Below, in pieces: positions 9,694-21,042 of a stretch of 64,000 nt of DNA. Numbering within the stretch: position 1 is the first letter of the stretch; each line of letters starts with the position of its first letter. A program made the translations under genes and the position numbers. Source of the stretch: Adiantum capillus-veneris (taxonomy: Eukaryota > Streptophyta > Polypodiopsida > Polypodiales > Pteridaceae); NCBI GenBank assembly GCA_014529385.2, contig CM043948.1:81947760-82011759 (forward strand), given 5' to 3'. The notes under the pieces were generated by a model. It saw only the letters and a program-made list of their open reading frames with translations, was not told where the DNA came from and made no database searches.

Positions 9694-10361
9694 TGTAACT
9701 AAGTCAGACTTTGTAAATAATTAATTTATTTACGAGAAAAAAAATTATCTAATTAGTTGTGTGCACATCATAATAGATTTAGCAGTTCTGGGGCCTTAGG
9801 TGCGCCCAAGTTTGGGCCAGTACACCTCAGGGAGACCCTAGGAGAAAATACCCTGAAGCCCTAGCGATTGAGAAATCGGGTCTTCAATGAAGGGGTAGAT
9901 AGTAGCCTCAGATTTCAGGCTCAGAAAATTACGCACGCTAGTGCAAGCACAAGAATGAGATGGGGTCCTTAGACTATTAACCCTAAGGCTTGATTATTTT
10001 ACGGCCTTAGGATAAGTTAGTTAAAAGTATTCTTAAGTGATTTTGCACTGGACCAAATGGCCGGACAAGTGCGAACAGGTAATGCCAGAGCATTGCTAGT
10101 ACGGCAATGCGCTAGGGAGCAGATAAAGTTTTCATTTGTTGCATCTATGTGTGCAGTTGTGCACTTAATCGCACATTTCATTAACTAGCATAGGATTTTT
10201 AAAGTCAAAAGTTGAATGATTTTTAAATTTTAAAGTAAGTGTGCCACTTGGCACACTTTCCCATGCAATCTCTCACTCCCTCTCTTCATGCTAGCGCCCC
10301 CTCTTCTGGGAGGCTATAAGAGAGCAGCCCCTCCCCCTCTTGCCAGGTTGGCAGTGCACTA

Positions 10362-10380
10362 CCCCCCCCCCCCCCCCCCC
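10362..10380. repeat. poly-C tract in LTR
   Basis: Nineteen C in a row. The matching tract in the 3' LTR (20150-20177) has 28. Confidence 0.95.
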
Positions 10381-10761
10381 AAGTTGACCATCCTCTACGT
10401 AGTGAAGCTCTCCATTGAAGCTTGAGAGCAGCACCTTGTGGTGTATGTGGAGCCTCTGAGCACCCATCACCTAGAACAAGACCTCTCATGGTTGCTTGCA
10501 GCTTTGGGAGAAGTTTCATCGCGTAAAGTAGTAGAAAACTCTCTTTCTCCCTTGTCTAGCTGCTGCAAATTCCCTGTTTTCAGCCCCTAATTACTTGTAT
10601 TAGGGTGAATTTCAGCAAAGTCTTAATAGAATCTCATTCCCCACTACCTACTCTACACATACACCAAGTTTGGAGCATTCCTATCGCGAAAAGGACCTCC
10701 AATTTGGCATTAGAACACTCTCAGGTAACAATTTCTGGTTATGTGCAGAAAATTACAGCAA

Positions 10762-10811
<50 letters not shown>
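10762..10811. repeat. (GC)n(GT)n microsatellite in LTR
   Basis: About 7 GC units followed by about 17 GT units. The 3' LTR has only GT at this position, interrupted once. Confidence 0.95.
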
Positions 10812-10814
<3 letters not shown>

Positions 10815-11235
10815 GCATGTTTCTGTGGTTGGTTAATTGCAGGAATGATTACGTCCAAAGTGGCACAGTTAGCGGCAGATAGACCCTCATTCGTGAGAGC
10901 TTCCGATGAGTTTTGTGGAAGGTAGACTCTCCCCTACGAGAGCTTCCCAAAATCTCGCAGAAGAGGATAGATCCTCTCAGTAGTCAGAGAGCAGTTCTTC
11001 TACTCTCTCAGTCAGAAGCAGAAAAAGGACAAGAAAGAATAGAGGACGGGCTTTCGCCCCGTTCCTGTGCTTGTAAAGATTCTCCCTTAGTAATAAAGAT
11101 ATTCTCTTTATGGGGGGGGGACCAGCCCATCTTCTGGTCCCCAATGAAGTGTCAAGCTTTCTCTCTCTCTCTAATTCTCTTGAGTATTTGAAGTGCAATT
11201 AAACGTCAATTTACGCTTCCGTATTTTTGTGATAG

Positions 11236-11247
11236 TGGTATCAGAGC
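11236..11247 (+). promoter_or_regulatory. primer binding site, initiator tRNA-Met
   Basis: TGGTATCAGAGC, one base after the 5' LTR. Confidence 0.9.
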
Positions 11248-11300
11248 AAGGTCATCTCTCTCTTCCTTAAGGGATTGACAACTCTTGGCAGATTGCAGAA

Positions 11301-11480
11301 ATGGGAGGACGCGAGATAGAGTTCTCTCTCCTTCAACAGGAGGTGGAAGAGTTGCAAAAAGCTCTCTCCCATCCAGAAGTCCAAAAGATTCTCCATACTC
11401 TTGAGAAAGGGAAGGAGAAAATGCCGATGGGGTCGGGAGAAATCCCGCAGAACCCAAAGGCGCCAGAACCAAGGAAAGAT
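11301..11480 (+). pseudogene. F2 gag, N-terminal part
   Basis: It starts with Met at 11301 (MGGREIEFSLLQQEVEELQ), a Gln/Leu/Glu-rich, coiled-coil-like N-terminus. It resembles the N-terminus of the copy at 7272 (QEELQQVQAQLADLQ, then PDVQKLL versus PEVQKIL). The frame is cut at 11480 by a solo LTR flanked by AAGAT. The rest of gag resumes at 13465. Confidence 0.7.
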
Positions 11481-13464
11481 TGTCACAAACGGGAGCGCAT
11501 AACAATATAAAATACATTCGGATAAATAGGATTTATCACTTATTACTGAAGCCAGAGGATATAGAGAGAAATAAATAGAGAGAGAGATAGAGAGTGAGAA
11601 GATCGACACAGTACTGGGGACCAGAGGGACTGGTCCCCCCCCGTAATAGTATCTTTATTACTGAGGAGAAGTCTATACAAGCACTTGAACCGAACGTATT
11701 ACCACGTTCATTCTAGAATAAGACTTGATGGTTCCCGGAAGCCTTAGCTTCCGATTCCTAGGGCAAAACCCTATTCCAAGGAACTTCCGTTCCTTATTCC
11801 AATTCCTCGAGAATCAAGGTTCTCTCCTCTGGATCCCACCTTCCAGACTTAGGGCATGGCATCCCTGCAACTCTTTTCCAACTCTCTTTCCAGAGTCCTC
11901 TTCCCGCAAAACAACTCTGCTTTCCCGGACACGAAGTCCTTACTTGGGAATCCTAATTGCCGGATCACAACTTGAGAGACTACCTCTCTCCGATCCGTGG
12001 ATCTACTTCCCAAACTCGGGTACGAAACCCTTGGGCTGATCTGGCTCTAGTTCCTCAGAGCGCTTTTCTCCTGCAGAGGCTCATGCCTTCCTCTGCTCCT
12101 ACTCCCTCACGAAGAGGAAGTACACCTGCAATCAAACACTCAAAGATCATAACATGAAAATCGTTACCTTCAAAGTCTCGACGCTCGAAACGCAACTCGA
12201 TTCTCGAAAAGCAATTCCCCGAAAGAGATCTCTACATAGAAAATTCCTCTCTTCCAATCCTACACACAAAAGAGGTGTGTTCTCGGGTTCCTTCTCATAA
12301 ATCAGCCCCGTCTACGACGTTTATGGGCTGAAAACAGAGAAAAACAGCAACTTGTCGCGATGGAAACACGCTTCGTAGGCACTTCTTCGCGAGGGAACTC
12401 GCGCACTGGGTCTTGGCGACATCTGGTACACTTGGGGCAGCCATGGGCATCACCGGCAACGTCTTCTTTACGGCTGAAATTTGCAGCAGCATCTCCTCCT
12501 TGCAAAGATTGGTCCTCCTCCTGAGTAAGGGCATGTGATGCTTTTATAGCTCCTATCCACGGGCACGAATAGCTGCTCGCGTAGAGATCGCAGCAGTTTT
12601 TTTTTCCCAAAATTTTCATTTTTTCTTCGCTGCTCTGTCAGAAAAAGAGAGAGAGAAAACGTTGGCTGATTTGTTGCCTTATTTATCAGATGGCTGCCCA
12701 CTTAATAAGTGGGCGGTCGGTCACCTTTAAAAATGATCTGAATCTGTCCAAAAACTCAATAAAACCTTATAAGTTACAAACAAAGCTTTCACAGCACTTC
12801 CCAGGCGTCCCTGGATGCAATCACATGCACAGTTGCAATGCAGACATAGACTTCCTCGCGAGAAAGCATCTGCTTTCCCGAAAGGCAATCCCGCTTTCTC
12901 AAAAAGCATCTGTTTTTCCTCAAAGTTTCCTCTGAACCCATCTTCATTCAAGTGCTTGCTTTTTCCTTGTGCACAATTCTAACACAGTTCGGAATTTCCT
13001 CCCGACTATGGATATTCCCTTTCCGATGCACCCGTCACCCACCTTGTGACGCATCAGGAATACCCATCACCTAGTCCTTTCCTACCGAACTTACGGTACA
13101 ATCTCCTTCACGATGCTCTCTGTCACCCATCCTATGACGCATCAAAGATGTCTGTTCCCGGATGGTCGGATACTTCTTTCCGATGCTCCGTGTCACCCAT
13201 CCGATGTGACGCATCAGAAGTACCCGTTCCTGGTGGCCTTACAGATATTCCCGTTCTCAGTGTTCCCGTCATTACTTTAAATGACGCACTAGGAATACTC
13301 TATACTCGGATGTCTCCAGTGAGAAAAGCCCTCTCACTTAAAATTCCAATAATTCATTTAGAATTATTTTTCCTTGGTGTTCCAAGCGAGAAAACCCTCT
13401 CGCTTATAAATCCAATAATTCATTTAGAATTATTTTTCTATAAGATAAAGCCAATTTAGCAACA
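11481..13464 (-). repeat. solo LTR, F2-related, inserted in gag
   Basis: 1984 bp from TGTCACAAACGGG to TTAGCAACA, flanked by AAGAT on both sides (11476-11480, 13465-13469), a perfect target duplication. Ends and internal blocks match the 7343-8604 LTR in the same orientation (minus). No internal region remains, so it arose by LTR-LTR recombination. Four GTCACCCAT...TGACGCATCA units lie at 13024-13290. Confidence 0.9.
13024..13290 (-). promoter_or_regulatory. repeated palindrome-like GTCACCC/TGACGCATCA units in LTR
   Basis: Units near 13024-13053, 13110-13147, 13181-13217 and 13255-13290 carry GATGC...GTCACCCAYC...TGACGCATCA. TGACG is the core of plant bZIP (TGA-type) sites, so this may be an enhancer array. 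Related units in 8352-8480 number only two. Confidence 0.5.
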
Positions 13465-14600
13465 AAGATCCTTTGATTGGAACCTCCCGCATGCACGAGA
13501 GGCACAGGAAACCTCCAGAACGTCATGTGCGGTTTAACCCAAAGGTTCAAGAGCAGGATCCCCGTGATTCCCCTCAGTTCTCTTTCATGAAGGATGGATG
13601 ACATCGTTGCTCCGGAAGACATGTTTCTTGACGATCCGTCGTAGCAAGAAGTGCATTCAAGGGAAAAGACTCCTATCCATAAGGAGTCTAAGCATAGAAA
13701 GAAGGAGCACCATAAGAAGAAGCACCACAGGCAGAAAACATTCAAGTCGGAGACAAAGATGTGAAATTCGACATTTACAATGGACGGCGTGATAATGACA
13801 AAGCTTTGGCTTTCATCCGCCAATTCGAAGTTGCATTTGCTGAAGGGAATTTTAAAGAAAGATCCAAGGTTCGCCATGTTAGTATGTACCTAAAAGGCAC
13901 CTCCAGCAGTTGGTGGTTAATCCTTATCCTGGAAGATCGTAAACCCCAAGATTGGACTGCTTTCAAGGAGGAGTTCTATGCACAGTTCCTTCCTCCAGAC
14001 TATGAGGAAGAGGTAAAGAAAGAATGGGATCGACTTTCACAGTTAGAGAACGAAATTGTTCCACACTATGTGGATAGGTTTTGGGACGTTCTCTTGAAAG
14101 TCACTCCATTCAAGAAGATTGACGATTCGGAGAAGATGCGCAAGTTTGAAGCAGGTTTGCATGAAGCCTTGCAAAAGGCTATGATGCTTTACCCTCGAGG
14201 CAACTTACAGATACTTATGGAATCAGCCCGCATAGCTGATGGAATACATGACAAGGGTACTCCCAGGAAGATGGAGCAAAGCACTTACCATGCCAAGCAG
14301 AAGGCTCTCCATGAGCAGCCTACCTCTACTTCTTCTTCTCAAAAGAAGAAAAGAACCGCCTCCGAAGCAAAAGCAAAGCCAAATGAGCCCAAGAAAGGGA
14401 GATATCTCTCTCCTGCTGAGTTGCGAACTTACATTAGTGAAGGAAGATGCTTCAAGTGTGGACAAGTTGGTCATATGAAGGGTGACTGTTCTACCAAACC
14501 TCCACAACCACCCTCTTCCAATGCAGTTCCAGATGTACAGGGAAATACAACCAAGGATGGAAAAGAAAGAGCTCTTCTTAAAGCATGGGGTAATATCAAC
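13465..14600 (+). pseudogene. F2 gag, capsid and zinc knuckle
   Basis: After the solo LTR the frame is broken until 13761, then open. The capsid signature SSSWWLILILEDRKPQDWTAF lies around residues 50-70 of the open part. The Lys-rich basic stretch SSQKKKRTASEAKAKPNEPKKG is followed by the CCHC knuckle CFKCGQVGHMKGDC (14450-14491). It aligns with the 5902-7272 copy. Between 13465 and 13760 the reading is scrambled by frameshifts. Confidence 0.85.
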
Positions 14601-15173
14601 AACCAATGGGCTCTCATTTTGTTTGACCCTGGCAGTACAGACAACTTCATCTCTACCAAGCTAGCTGATGACCTGAACTTGCAGCCCAATCGTTTTGGAG
14701 TTTCTATTTAAGCACAATCCGCTTTCAAAGGGCAGAACTCAAACTCTACTCCAATCATAGGGAAGTTGAATCTAAAGGTCGACGACTACAAAGATCAAGA
14801 GTCTTTCTTACTAGCTTCACTTGAAGGATGCGATGTTATCTTGGGAATGCCTTGGCACTACAAGATGTATCCCATTCCGGACTATGTTTAGAAAACCTTA
14901 TCCTTTGCTCATAAAGGAAAGGAGTATCTTGTACTTGCAGATGCAGGTGATTGGCGTATTCCTATCGCCAATCACATTGCCATCAAGAAAGAAATGAAAA
15001 AGTGTGTTTCAACGTACTTGATTTTTGCAAGAGAGAGAGACGTGTCTGTTTCACAACTTTCTTCCTCTTTAGAGCAAAAAAGACTTAAGTTATTAGAAAG
15101 TTATAAAGATTGCTTTGCAGATGAACTTCCAAATGCACTCCCACCTTCGTGACTTGAGGATCATACAATTGAT
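14601..15173 (+). pseudogene. F2 retropepsin and linker with three in-frame stops
   Basis: WALILFDPGSTDNFIS gives the protease active site in the DPG form. EGCDVILGMPWH follows. In-frame stops lie at 14709-14711 (TAA), 14889-14891 (TAG, where the sister copy has Glu in PDYVEKT) and 15150-15152 (TGA). The same frame resumes after each, so these are nonsense changes and not frameshifts. Protease processes the Gag-Pol precursor, and this copy cannot make a full precursor. Confidence 0.85.
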
Positions 15174-16895
15174 TTGATCCCAGGAAGTTCTCCTCCAAAT
15201 CAGTCCCCTTATCGAGTTAGTCTAATGCAGCAAGAGGAAATTCTCAAACAGGTTAACGAACTTTTGGAAAAGGGCTTAATAAGGCCTAGTACTTCTCCAT
15301 ATTGTTCACCTGTCTTGCTAGTACAGAAAAAGGATGGCACATTCCGCATGTGCATAGACTATAGATCTCTAAACAAGATCACAATCAAGAATAGATTTCC
15401 AATCCCTCGGATTGACGACATTCTTGACAAGTTACAAAGAGCAAGTGTCTTTAGTCGTATAGACTCGAAGAGCGGTTATCATCAAATCCACATAGCTCCT
15501 CAAGATGTGCATAAGACTTCATTTAGAACAACCTTCGGGTTGTATGAATTTCTAGTGATGCCTTTTGGACTCACTAATGCACCAGCTACATTCAACAGAA
15601 TGATGGATAGAATCTTCCACTCATATAGAAGTTTTACAGGCGTTTTCTTTGATGACGTCTTAATCTTCTCAGAGTCGGAAGACGAAGACTATAAGCATCT
15701 TGCCTTAGTGTTTGAAGAATTACGCAAACACAAATTATTTGTGAAAGCTAAGAAGAGTGAGTTCTTTTTAAAAGAAATCCACTATTTGGGCCATATAGTG
15801 TCTCACAATCAGGTGAGAATGGACCCTGATAAGATTCAAGTAGTTGTAGAATGGCCTACGCCAACTACAATACATGATGTACGAACTTTCCTTGGCCTCT
15901 GTTCCTATTATCGGCGTTTCATTCAAGCTTTTGCCGCGATAGCAGGTCCCCTCCATGACCTGACAAAGAAGCGGACTCCATTTCATTGGGGGTCTGGACA
16001 AAAACAAGCTTTCGAAAAGCTTAAGTATCTTCTCAGTCACGGACCTGTTCTCACCGTCCCTGACCTTCGCAAACCTTTCGAGGTATACTGCGATGCATCT
16101 GGAGATTGTGTAGGAGCAGTTTTGAACCAAGAGGGTCACGCGGTAGCCTATGAAAGTCGGCGCCTTAAAGATGCAGAGTTGCATGTCTCCATATACGAGA
16201 AAGAGCTAATGGCAGTAATTCATGCTCTTTCCATTTGGAAACACTATCTATTAGGAGCTGATTTTATTATCAAGACAGATCATCAAAGTCTTCGCTACTT
16301 TCTCACAAAGAGAAAGTTATCAGAAAAGCAGATGAGATGGGCCAACTTTCTTTCAATGTTCCATTTTCAGATTTTACACACTTCTGGAACGAAGAATGCA
16401 GTTGCAGATGCTCTCTCCAGGCGTCCAAAGATCAATGCACTAACAACAATTTATCATGAGGAACTAGAATCTCTCAGCGAGATGTATCCTCAAGATCCAG
16501 ACTTCGCCACAATTTGGACAGATCTTCAAGCTGGTTACTCAAGGCCACCTTATTCCATTAGGGATAATACACTCTATCGTCAACAAGCAATATGCATAGC
16601 TCAGCCCTTACGACAGAAGGTGATGGATGAAGCACATAATTCTCCTTATGCCGGGCATCGGGGAATTGCTTCCACCACTAGTGCCCTCGAAAGGTATTTC
16701 TTTTGGCCAACACTCCGTGCGGACATTGAAAAACATGTACGTGAGTGTTTAGTCTACCAAAAAGTAAAATATGACAGACATAAAGTTTATGGCAAGCTTC
16801 AGCCGCTCCTTGTGCCTAACACGCCATGGGAAAGTATTGCCATGGATTTTATTACGGATCTTCCTCGATCAAAGAATGGAAATATGCAATCTTGA
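15174..16895 (+). pseudogene. F2 reverse transcriptase, RNase H and N-terminal integrase
   Basis: The open stretch has 573 residues. RT motifs include FRMCIDYRSLNKITIKNRFP, FSRIDSKSGYHQI, MPFGLTNAPATFNRMM and the catalytic FFDD in VFFDDVLIF. RNase H has VYCDASGDCVGAVL, YEKELMAV and TDHQSLRYF. Integrase zinc region HNSPYAGHRG...CLVYQK has lost the second Cys (CxxC reads CLVY). The frame ends at 16895 by a frameshift in SKNGN. RT makes element cDNA in cytoplasmic particles. This copy is disabled only further up- and downstream. Confidence 0.9.
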
Positions 16896-17463
16896 CTTAG
16901 TAGACAGATTCAGTAAGCAAGTACATTTTCTTCCAGTAAAGACGATCAAAGCTGATCACATGGCTAGAATATTTCTAGCTGAGATTTTTAAACACCATGG
17001 ATTGCCAAAGACTATTGTCAGCGATAGAGATCCCCGCATGACTAGTCTATTTTGGCAGGCATTGTTCGAAAACTTGGGAACTAAGCTTGATTTTTCATCA
17101 GCTTATCATCCTCAAACAGATGGTCAAAGCGAAATCGCTAATGCCACTGTTTTAGATCTCCTCAAGTGCTATGTTTCGGAACGACAATCCGAATGGGAAC
17201 AGTACTTACCAATAGTTGAGTTTGCATATGATAATACCATACATTCCTCAAGTGGTAAAGCTCCCTTCGAAATTATTTATGGGAAGCCACTCTTACTTCC
17301 TATTATGGTGACCAAAGAAAACATCTTCGCCGCAGTTGAATTTGTGCGCAATATTGATATTGCCCATCAACAAGTAAAGCAAGCGATTCTTCGTACTCAA
17401 GAGCAACAGAAGAGAAAAGCAGACAAGCACAGAAGGAATCTCAATCTTGAAAAAGGACAATAG
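16883..17463 (+). pseudogene. F2 integrase core, frameshifted
   Basis: It continues in another frame: LVDRFSKQVHFLPVK, IVSDRDPRMTS (second catalytic Asp) and HPQTDGQSEIANAT (catalytic Glu). The first Asp lies before the shift in SIAMDFITDLP. A stop (TAG, 17461-17463) ends it where LEKGQ*VMLRF should read through. Integrase inserts the cDNA into host DNA. The family order and spacing are normal. Confidence 0.85.
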
Positions 17464-17764
17464 GTCATGCTTCGGTTTGAGAAAGCTAGATTGAAAAAGC
17501 GGGTCGGCAAAGGGAAAGTTGTCAAACTTTCCCATAGATTTTACGGCCCTTTCAAAATTACAGATAAAGTCAATGACGTGACTTTCAGATTGGATTTGCC
17601 TTCTAACTGGCGCATCCATAATGCTTTTCATGTCAGTCTCCTCCGACCATATGTTGGACCTCCTCCAGTGGCGCCAGTACAAGAAGATCCTCCAAAAGTC
17701 GAAGAGACTGAGGAAATCTATAACCGGCCTATACAACGCAGAGGGCGGTACTATTTCAATTACC
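17464..17764 (+). pseudogene. F2 integrase C-terminus
   Basis: Same frame as the preceding stretch after one stop: RFYGPFKI, WRIHNAFHVSLLRPY, the conserved C-terminal GPY/F region of Ty3 integrases, then an acidic PVQEDPPKVEETEE linker. The chromodomain-like end is displaced to 19260-19482 by an insertion. The exact left break is uncertain. Confidence 0.75.
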
Positions 17765-19260
17765 TGTTAACTTTACACAGAGCACTGAGAAGGGAAGAGA
17801 ACACAGTTGCGTCGAGCGACTAGAATGTCACTGCGCACACGAGACCGACACCCTGTAGGCCCCAAAGACTGGCCCCCCTTTCGGTATTTCTTTATTCAAA
17901 TTAAGGTAGACGATCCGACCACTTAGCACAAGCTTTCACAAAGCTGTCCAAACCTGGCGAGGGCTGAAAACGCAGGTTTTCGACCGGATTTCGACAGCAT
18001 AACGGCACAAAAACCCCTGTAGGTCAAAAACACCTGTCTAGGACGGATTCCCTCGATATCTGGAAGCTTTCTGGTGAGCTGTCACAGAAATTCAGCGGGC
18101 TGTAATTCTCTGTTTTTCACTGCCGGGAGCCCAAAAGCCTGTACACGCATCCCAAGGCTCTCACGAGGCTCCCCTGATGTTCCCTTGCAGTTTAGGTGCG
18201 AAACCCTAAACCTGCAAAAAAACACAGCAGGCTGTAATTCCCTGTTTCGGATCGTTTTTAGCGGAGCGAACACGCCTACGCGTGTCCCAAGGGCTCCCGC
18301 ACGCAATGGGACAGTTCCCCTGTGAATTGGACGAGTTTTCACGCGAGAAAACTCTCCAAACTCGCAATCTTTCGTGATGGAACTGTGCGTACCTGTGGGG
18401 GATTAGCAATTGGCTAATCCGGTTCCTGTTCAGAAGGCTCTTGCCTTGGCAAACGCGCATAAACCCCAGAACTGTACATAGGTCAAATGAGAAGCCCACT
18501 AGTGGGGCATAACATAATGTACGTAGGGGAGAAAGAGAGCAGTATGTAGCGTGCAGGGCATCACTCCCGTCACCATACTGTGCATAGAGGGCAAGGTAAG
18601 CATTCCATAGCTTCTGTACCTGCTGCAATCCACCTGAGGCTGAAAATGGCGCCCCCTTTGTTGATATGCAGCTCGTTTTTGCCTCCCAGAGTGGCAGAAT
18701 CGCTCACAGGCTGACACGTCACCCAGTTTCCGAGTTTGGGCTTTCCTTGCTAAAAATATCTCAACTGGTGCGTCAGTTGACTTGGCAGCAGAGCAATAAA
18801 ATGTTCCTCTTGTCATTCCAGAGCTAATGACGCGAACACATTTTCTGGTCAAAAATAGCAGTTCCCTAAATTTTAGGAGATGCTTCCATGGCGTCCCTAT
18901 CGGTCTCCTGACCATCATTGAAGACTACCATTTGACCACCATCTACAATGTGGGTTAATTTACTTACAATGTGGGTTAATTTACTGGCCCCTTTCAACTT
19001 ATAAAGTTGCAGTGACTTGACGAGTGGCCCAAATTCCAGTTTGGCGCACACGAGCTTCCATACTCATCAGAATTCAGTGCTAACTGGCCCAGGCAGTCCT
19101 TGTCTGACCGACCTAGATCCCCGATGTGAGAAACCCATTTGGCTGCAGCCGTTTCACACTGGCCATGCAATGTCCACTTGCACCTTTTCAAGGGTTCCGG
19201 GGAAAACAAGTAAAAATAAAATAAATAAAAATATCTAGTACTTATTTACGAAAGGCAACA
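17765..19260 (-). mobile_element. F1-like LTR insertion in the F2 chromodomain linker
   Basis: It contains the F1 core in minus orientation at about 17855-17900 (GGCCCCAAAG...CCCCTTTCGGTATTTCTTTATT). A possible left end TGTTAACTTT is at 17765. I cannot find clear matching target duplications, and the boundaries are estimated from where coding sequence stops and restarts. Within it are a direct repeat ACAATGTGGGTTAATTTAC (18946-18985) and a near-repeat GGCTGTAATTC (18099 and 18230). The reading frames here look like chance. Confidence 0.5.
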
Positions 19261-19482
19261 GGAAAAATACACCTCCTGGTGACAAAATCCTTCAACCTGA
19301 ACAGATAATACACGACTCGGAGAGACAACTCAAGTCGGGGAGTCTATATCGAAAGTATTTCGTCAAGTTCAAGAATTACACTCCTTTAGATGCAAAGTGG
19401 ATGACTGAGTCCAATCTTAAGGACTACCCAGACATCTTGCACAGTTATGTTGATGCTCTACAGTTGAGGTCAACTGTTTAGT
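19261..19482 (+). pseudogene. F2 chromodomain-like C-terminus
   Basis: It reads TPPGDKILQPEQIIHD, then RKYFVKFKNYTPLDAKWMTE and a stop at 19480-19482. The KFKNY..LDAKWM core matches KFKNYPFEDARWM in the F3 pol. Chromodomain-like ends are known from chromoviruses, where they are thought to bias integration toward heterochromatin. Confidence 0.75.
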
Positions 19483-19493
19483 ACCAAGAGGGA
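19481..19493 (+). promoter_or_regulatory. polypurine tract
   Basis: ACCAAGAGGGA directly before the LTR start TGTAACT at 19494. Confidence 0.7.
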
Positions 19494-20583
19494 TGTAACT
19501 AAGTCAGACTTTGTAAATAATTAATTTATTTACGAGAAAAAAAAATATCTAATTAGTTGTGTGCACATCAGAATAGATTTAGCTGTTCTTGGGCCTCAGG
19601 TGCGTCCAAGTTTGGGCCAGTGCACCTCAGGGAGACAATACCTTGAAGCCCTAGCGATTGGGAAATCGGGTCTTTAATGAAGAGGTAGATAGTAGCCTCA
19701 GATTTCAGGCTCAGAAAATTACGCGCGCTAGTGCAAGCACAAGAATGAGATGGGGTCCTTAGACTATTAACCCTAAGGCTTGATTAATTTACTGCCTTAC
19801 GATAAGTTAGTTAAAAGTATTCTTAAGTGATTTTGCACTGGACCAAATGGCCGGACAAGTGCGAACAGGTAATGCCAGAGCATTGCTGGTACGGCAATGC
19901 GCTAGGAACCAGATAAAGTTTTCATTTGTTGCATCTATGTGTGCAGTTGTGCACTTAATTGCACATTTTATTAACTAGCATAGGATTTTTAAAGTCAAAA
20001 GTTGAATGGTTTTTAAATTTTAAAGTAAGTGTGCCACTTGGCACACTTTCCCATGCAATCTCACTCCCTCTCTTCATGCTAGCGCCCCCTCTTCTGGGAG
20101 GCTATAAGAGAGCAGCCCCTCCCCCTCTTGCCAGGTTGGCAGTGCACTACCCCCCCCCCCCCCCCCCCCCCCCCCCCAAGTTGACCATCCTCTACGTAGT
20201 GAAGCTCTCCATTGAAGCTTGAGAGCAGCACCTTGTGGTGTATGTGGAGCCTCTGAGCACCCATCACCTAGAACAAGGCCTCTCATGGTTGCTTGCAGCT
20301 TTGGGAGAAGTTTCATCGCGTAAAGTAGTAGAAAACTCTCTTTCTCCCTTGTCTAGCTGCTGCAAATTCCCTGTTTTCAGCCCCTAATTACTTGTATTAG
20401 GGTGAATTTCAGCAAAGTCTTAATAGAATCTCATTCCCCACTACCTACTCTACACATACACCAAGTTTGGAGCATTCCTATCGCGAAAAGGACCTCCAAT
20501 TTGGCATTAGAACACTCTCAGGTAACAATTTCTGGTTATGTGCAGAAAATTACAGCAAGCGTGTGTGTGTGTGTGTGTGTGTG

Positions 20584-20622
<39 letters not shown>

Positions 20623-21042
20623 GCATGTTTCTGTGGCTGGTTAATTGCAGGAATGATTACGTCCAAAGTGGCACAGTTAGCGGCAGATAGACCCTCATTC
20701 GTGAGAGCTTCCGATGAGTTTTGTGGAAGGTAGACTCTCCCCTACGAGAGCTTCCCAAAATCTCGCAGAAGAGGATAGATCCTCTCAGTAGTCAGAGAGC
20801 AGTTCTTCTACTCTCTCAGTCAGAAGCAGAAAAAGGACAAGAAAGAATAGAGGACGGGCTTTCGCCCCGTTCCTGTGCTTGTAAAGATTCTCCCTTAGTA
20901 ATAAAGATATTCTCTTTATGGGGGGGGGACCAGCCCATCTTCTGGTCCCCAATGAAGTGTCAAGCTTCCTCTCTCTCTCTAATTCTCTTGAGTATTTGAA
21001 GTGCAATTAAACGTCAATTTACGCTTCCGTATTTTTGTGACA
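19494..21042 (+). repeat. F2 3' LTR
   Basis: 1549 bp, from TGTAACTAAG to TTTTTGTGACA. It lacks a 15-base segment present in the 5' LTR near 9836. Its C run is 28 long (20150-20177) and its GT array is at 20561-20620. It is very similar to the 5' LTR over the last ~1 kb. Confidence 0.95.

Larger units (their letters stand above)
9694..11234 (+). repeat. F2 5' LTR
   Basis: It starts TGTAACTAAG and ends TTTTTGTGATA (CA changed to TA). It contains a 19-base C run (10362-10380), (GC)n(GT)n at 10762-10811, a G run near 11106-11115 and a likely poly-A signal AATAAAGATA at 11091-11100. Compared with the 3' LTR, about 16 differences fall in the first 330 bp and few in the last 900. Confidence 0.95.
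9694..21042 (+). mobile_element. complete F2 Ty3/gypsy chromovirus-like element with nested LTRs
   Basis: LTRs are 9694-11234 and 19494-21042 (1541 and 1549 bp), both starting TGTAACTAAGTC. Flanks are AATAT on both sides (9689-9693 and 21043-21047), a perfect target duplication. Internal order is primer site, gag, protease, RT, RNase H, integrase, chromodomain-like end, polypurine tract. This is the normal Ty3 order. Gag is split by a solo LTR and the chromodomain linker by an F1-like insertion. Pol carries three in-frame stops, one frameshift and a further stop. It is not autonomous now. Confidence 0.95.

Noticed and set aside
18074-18918. Overlapping 83-140 codon frames inside the F1-like insertion
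   Set aside because: Both strands are open by chance in GC-richer LTR sequence, and there is no recognisable motif.
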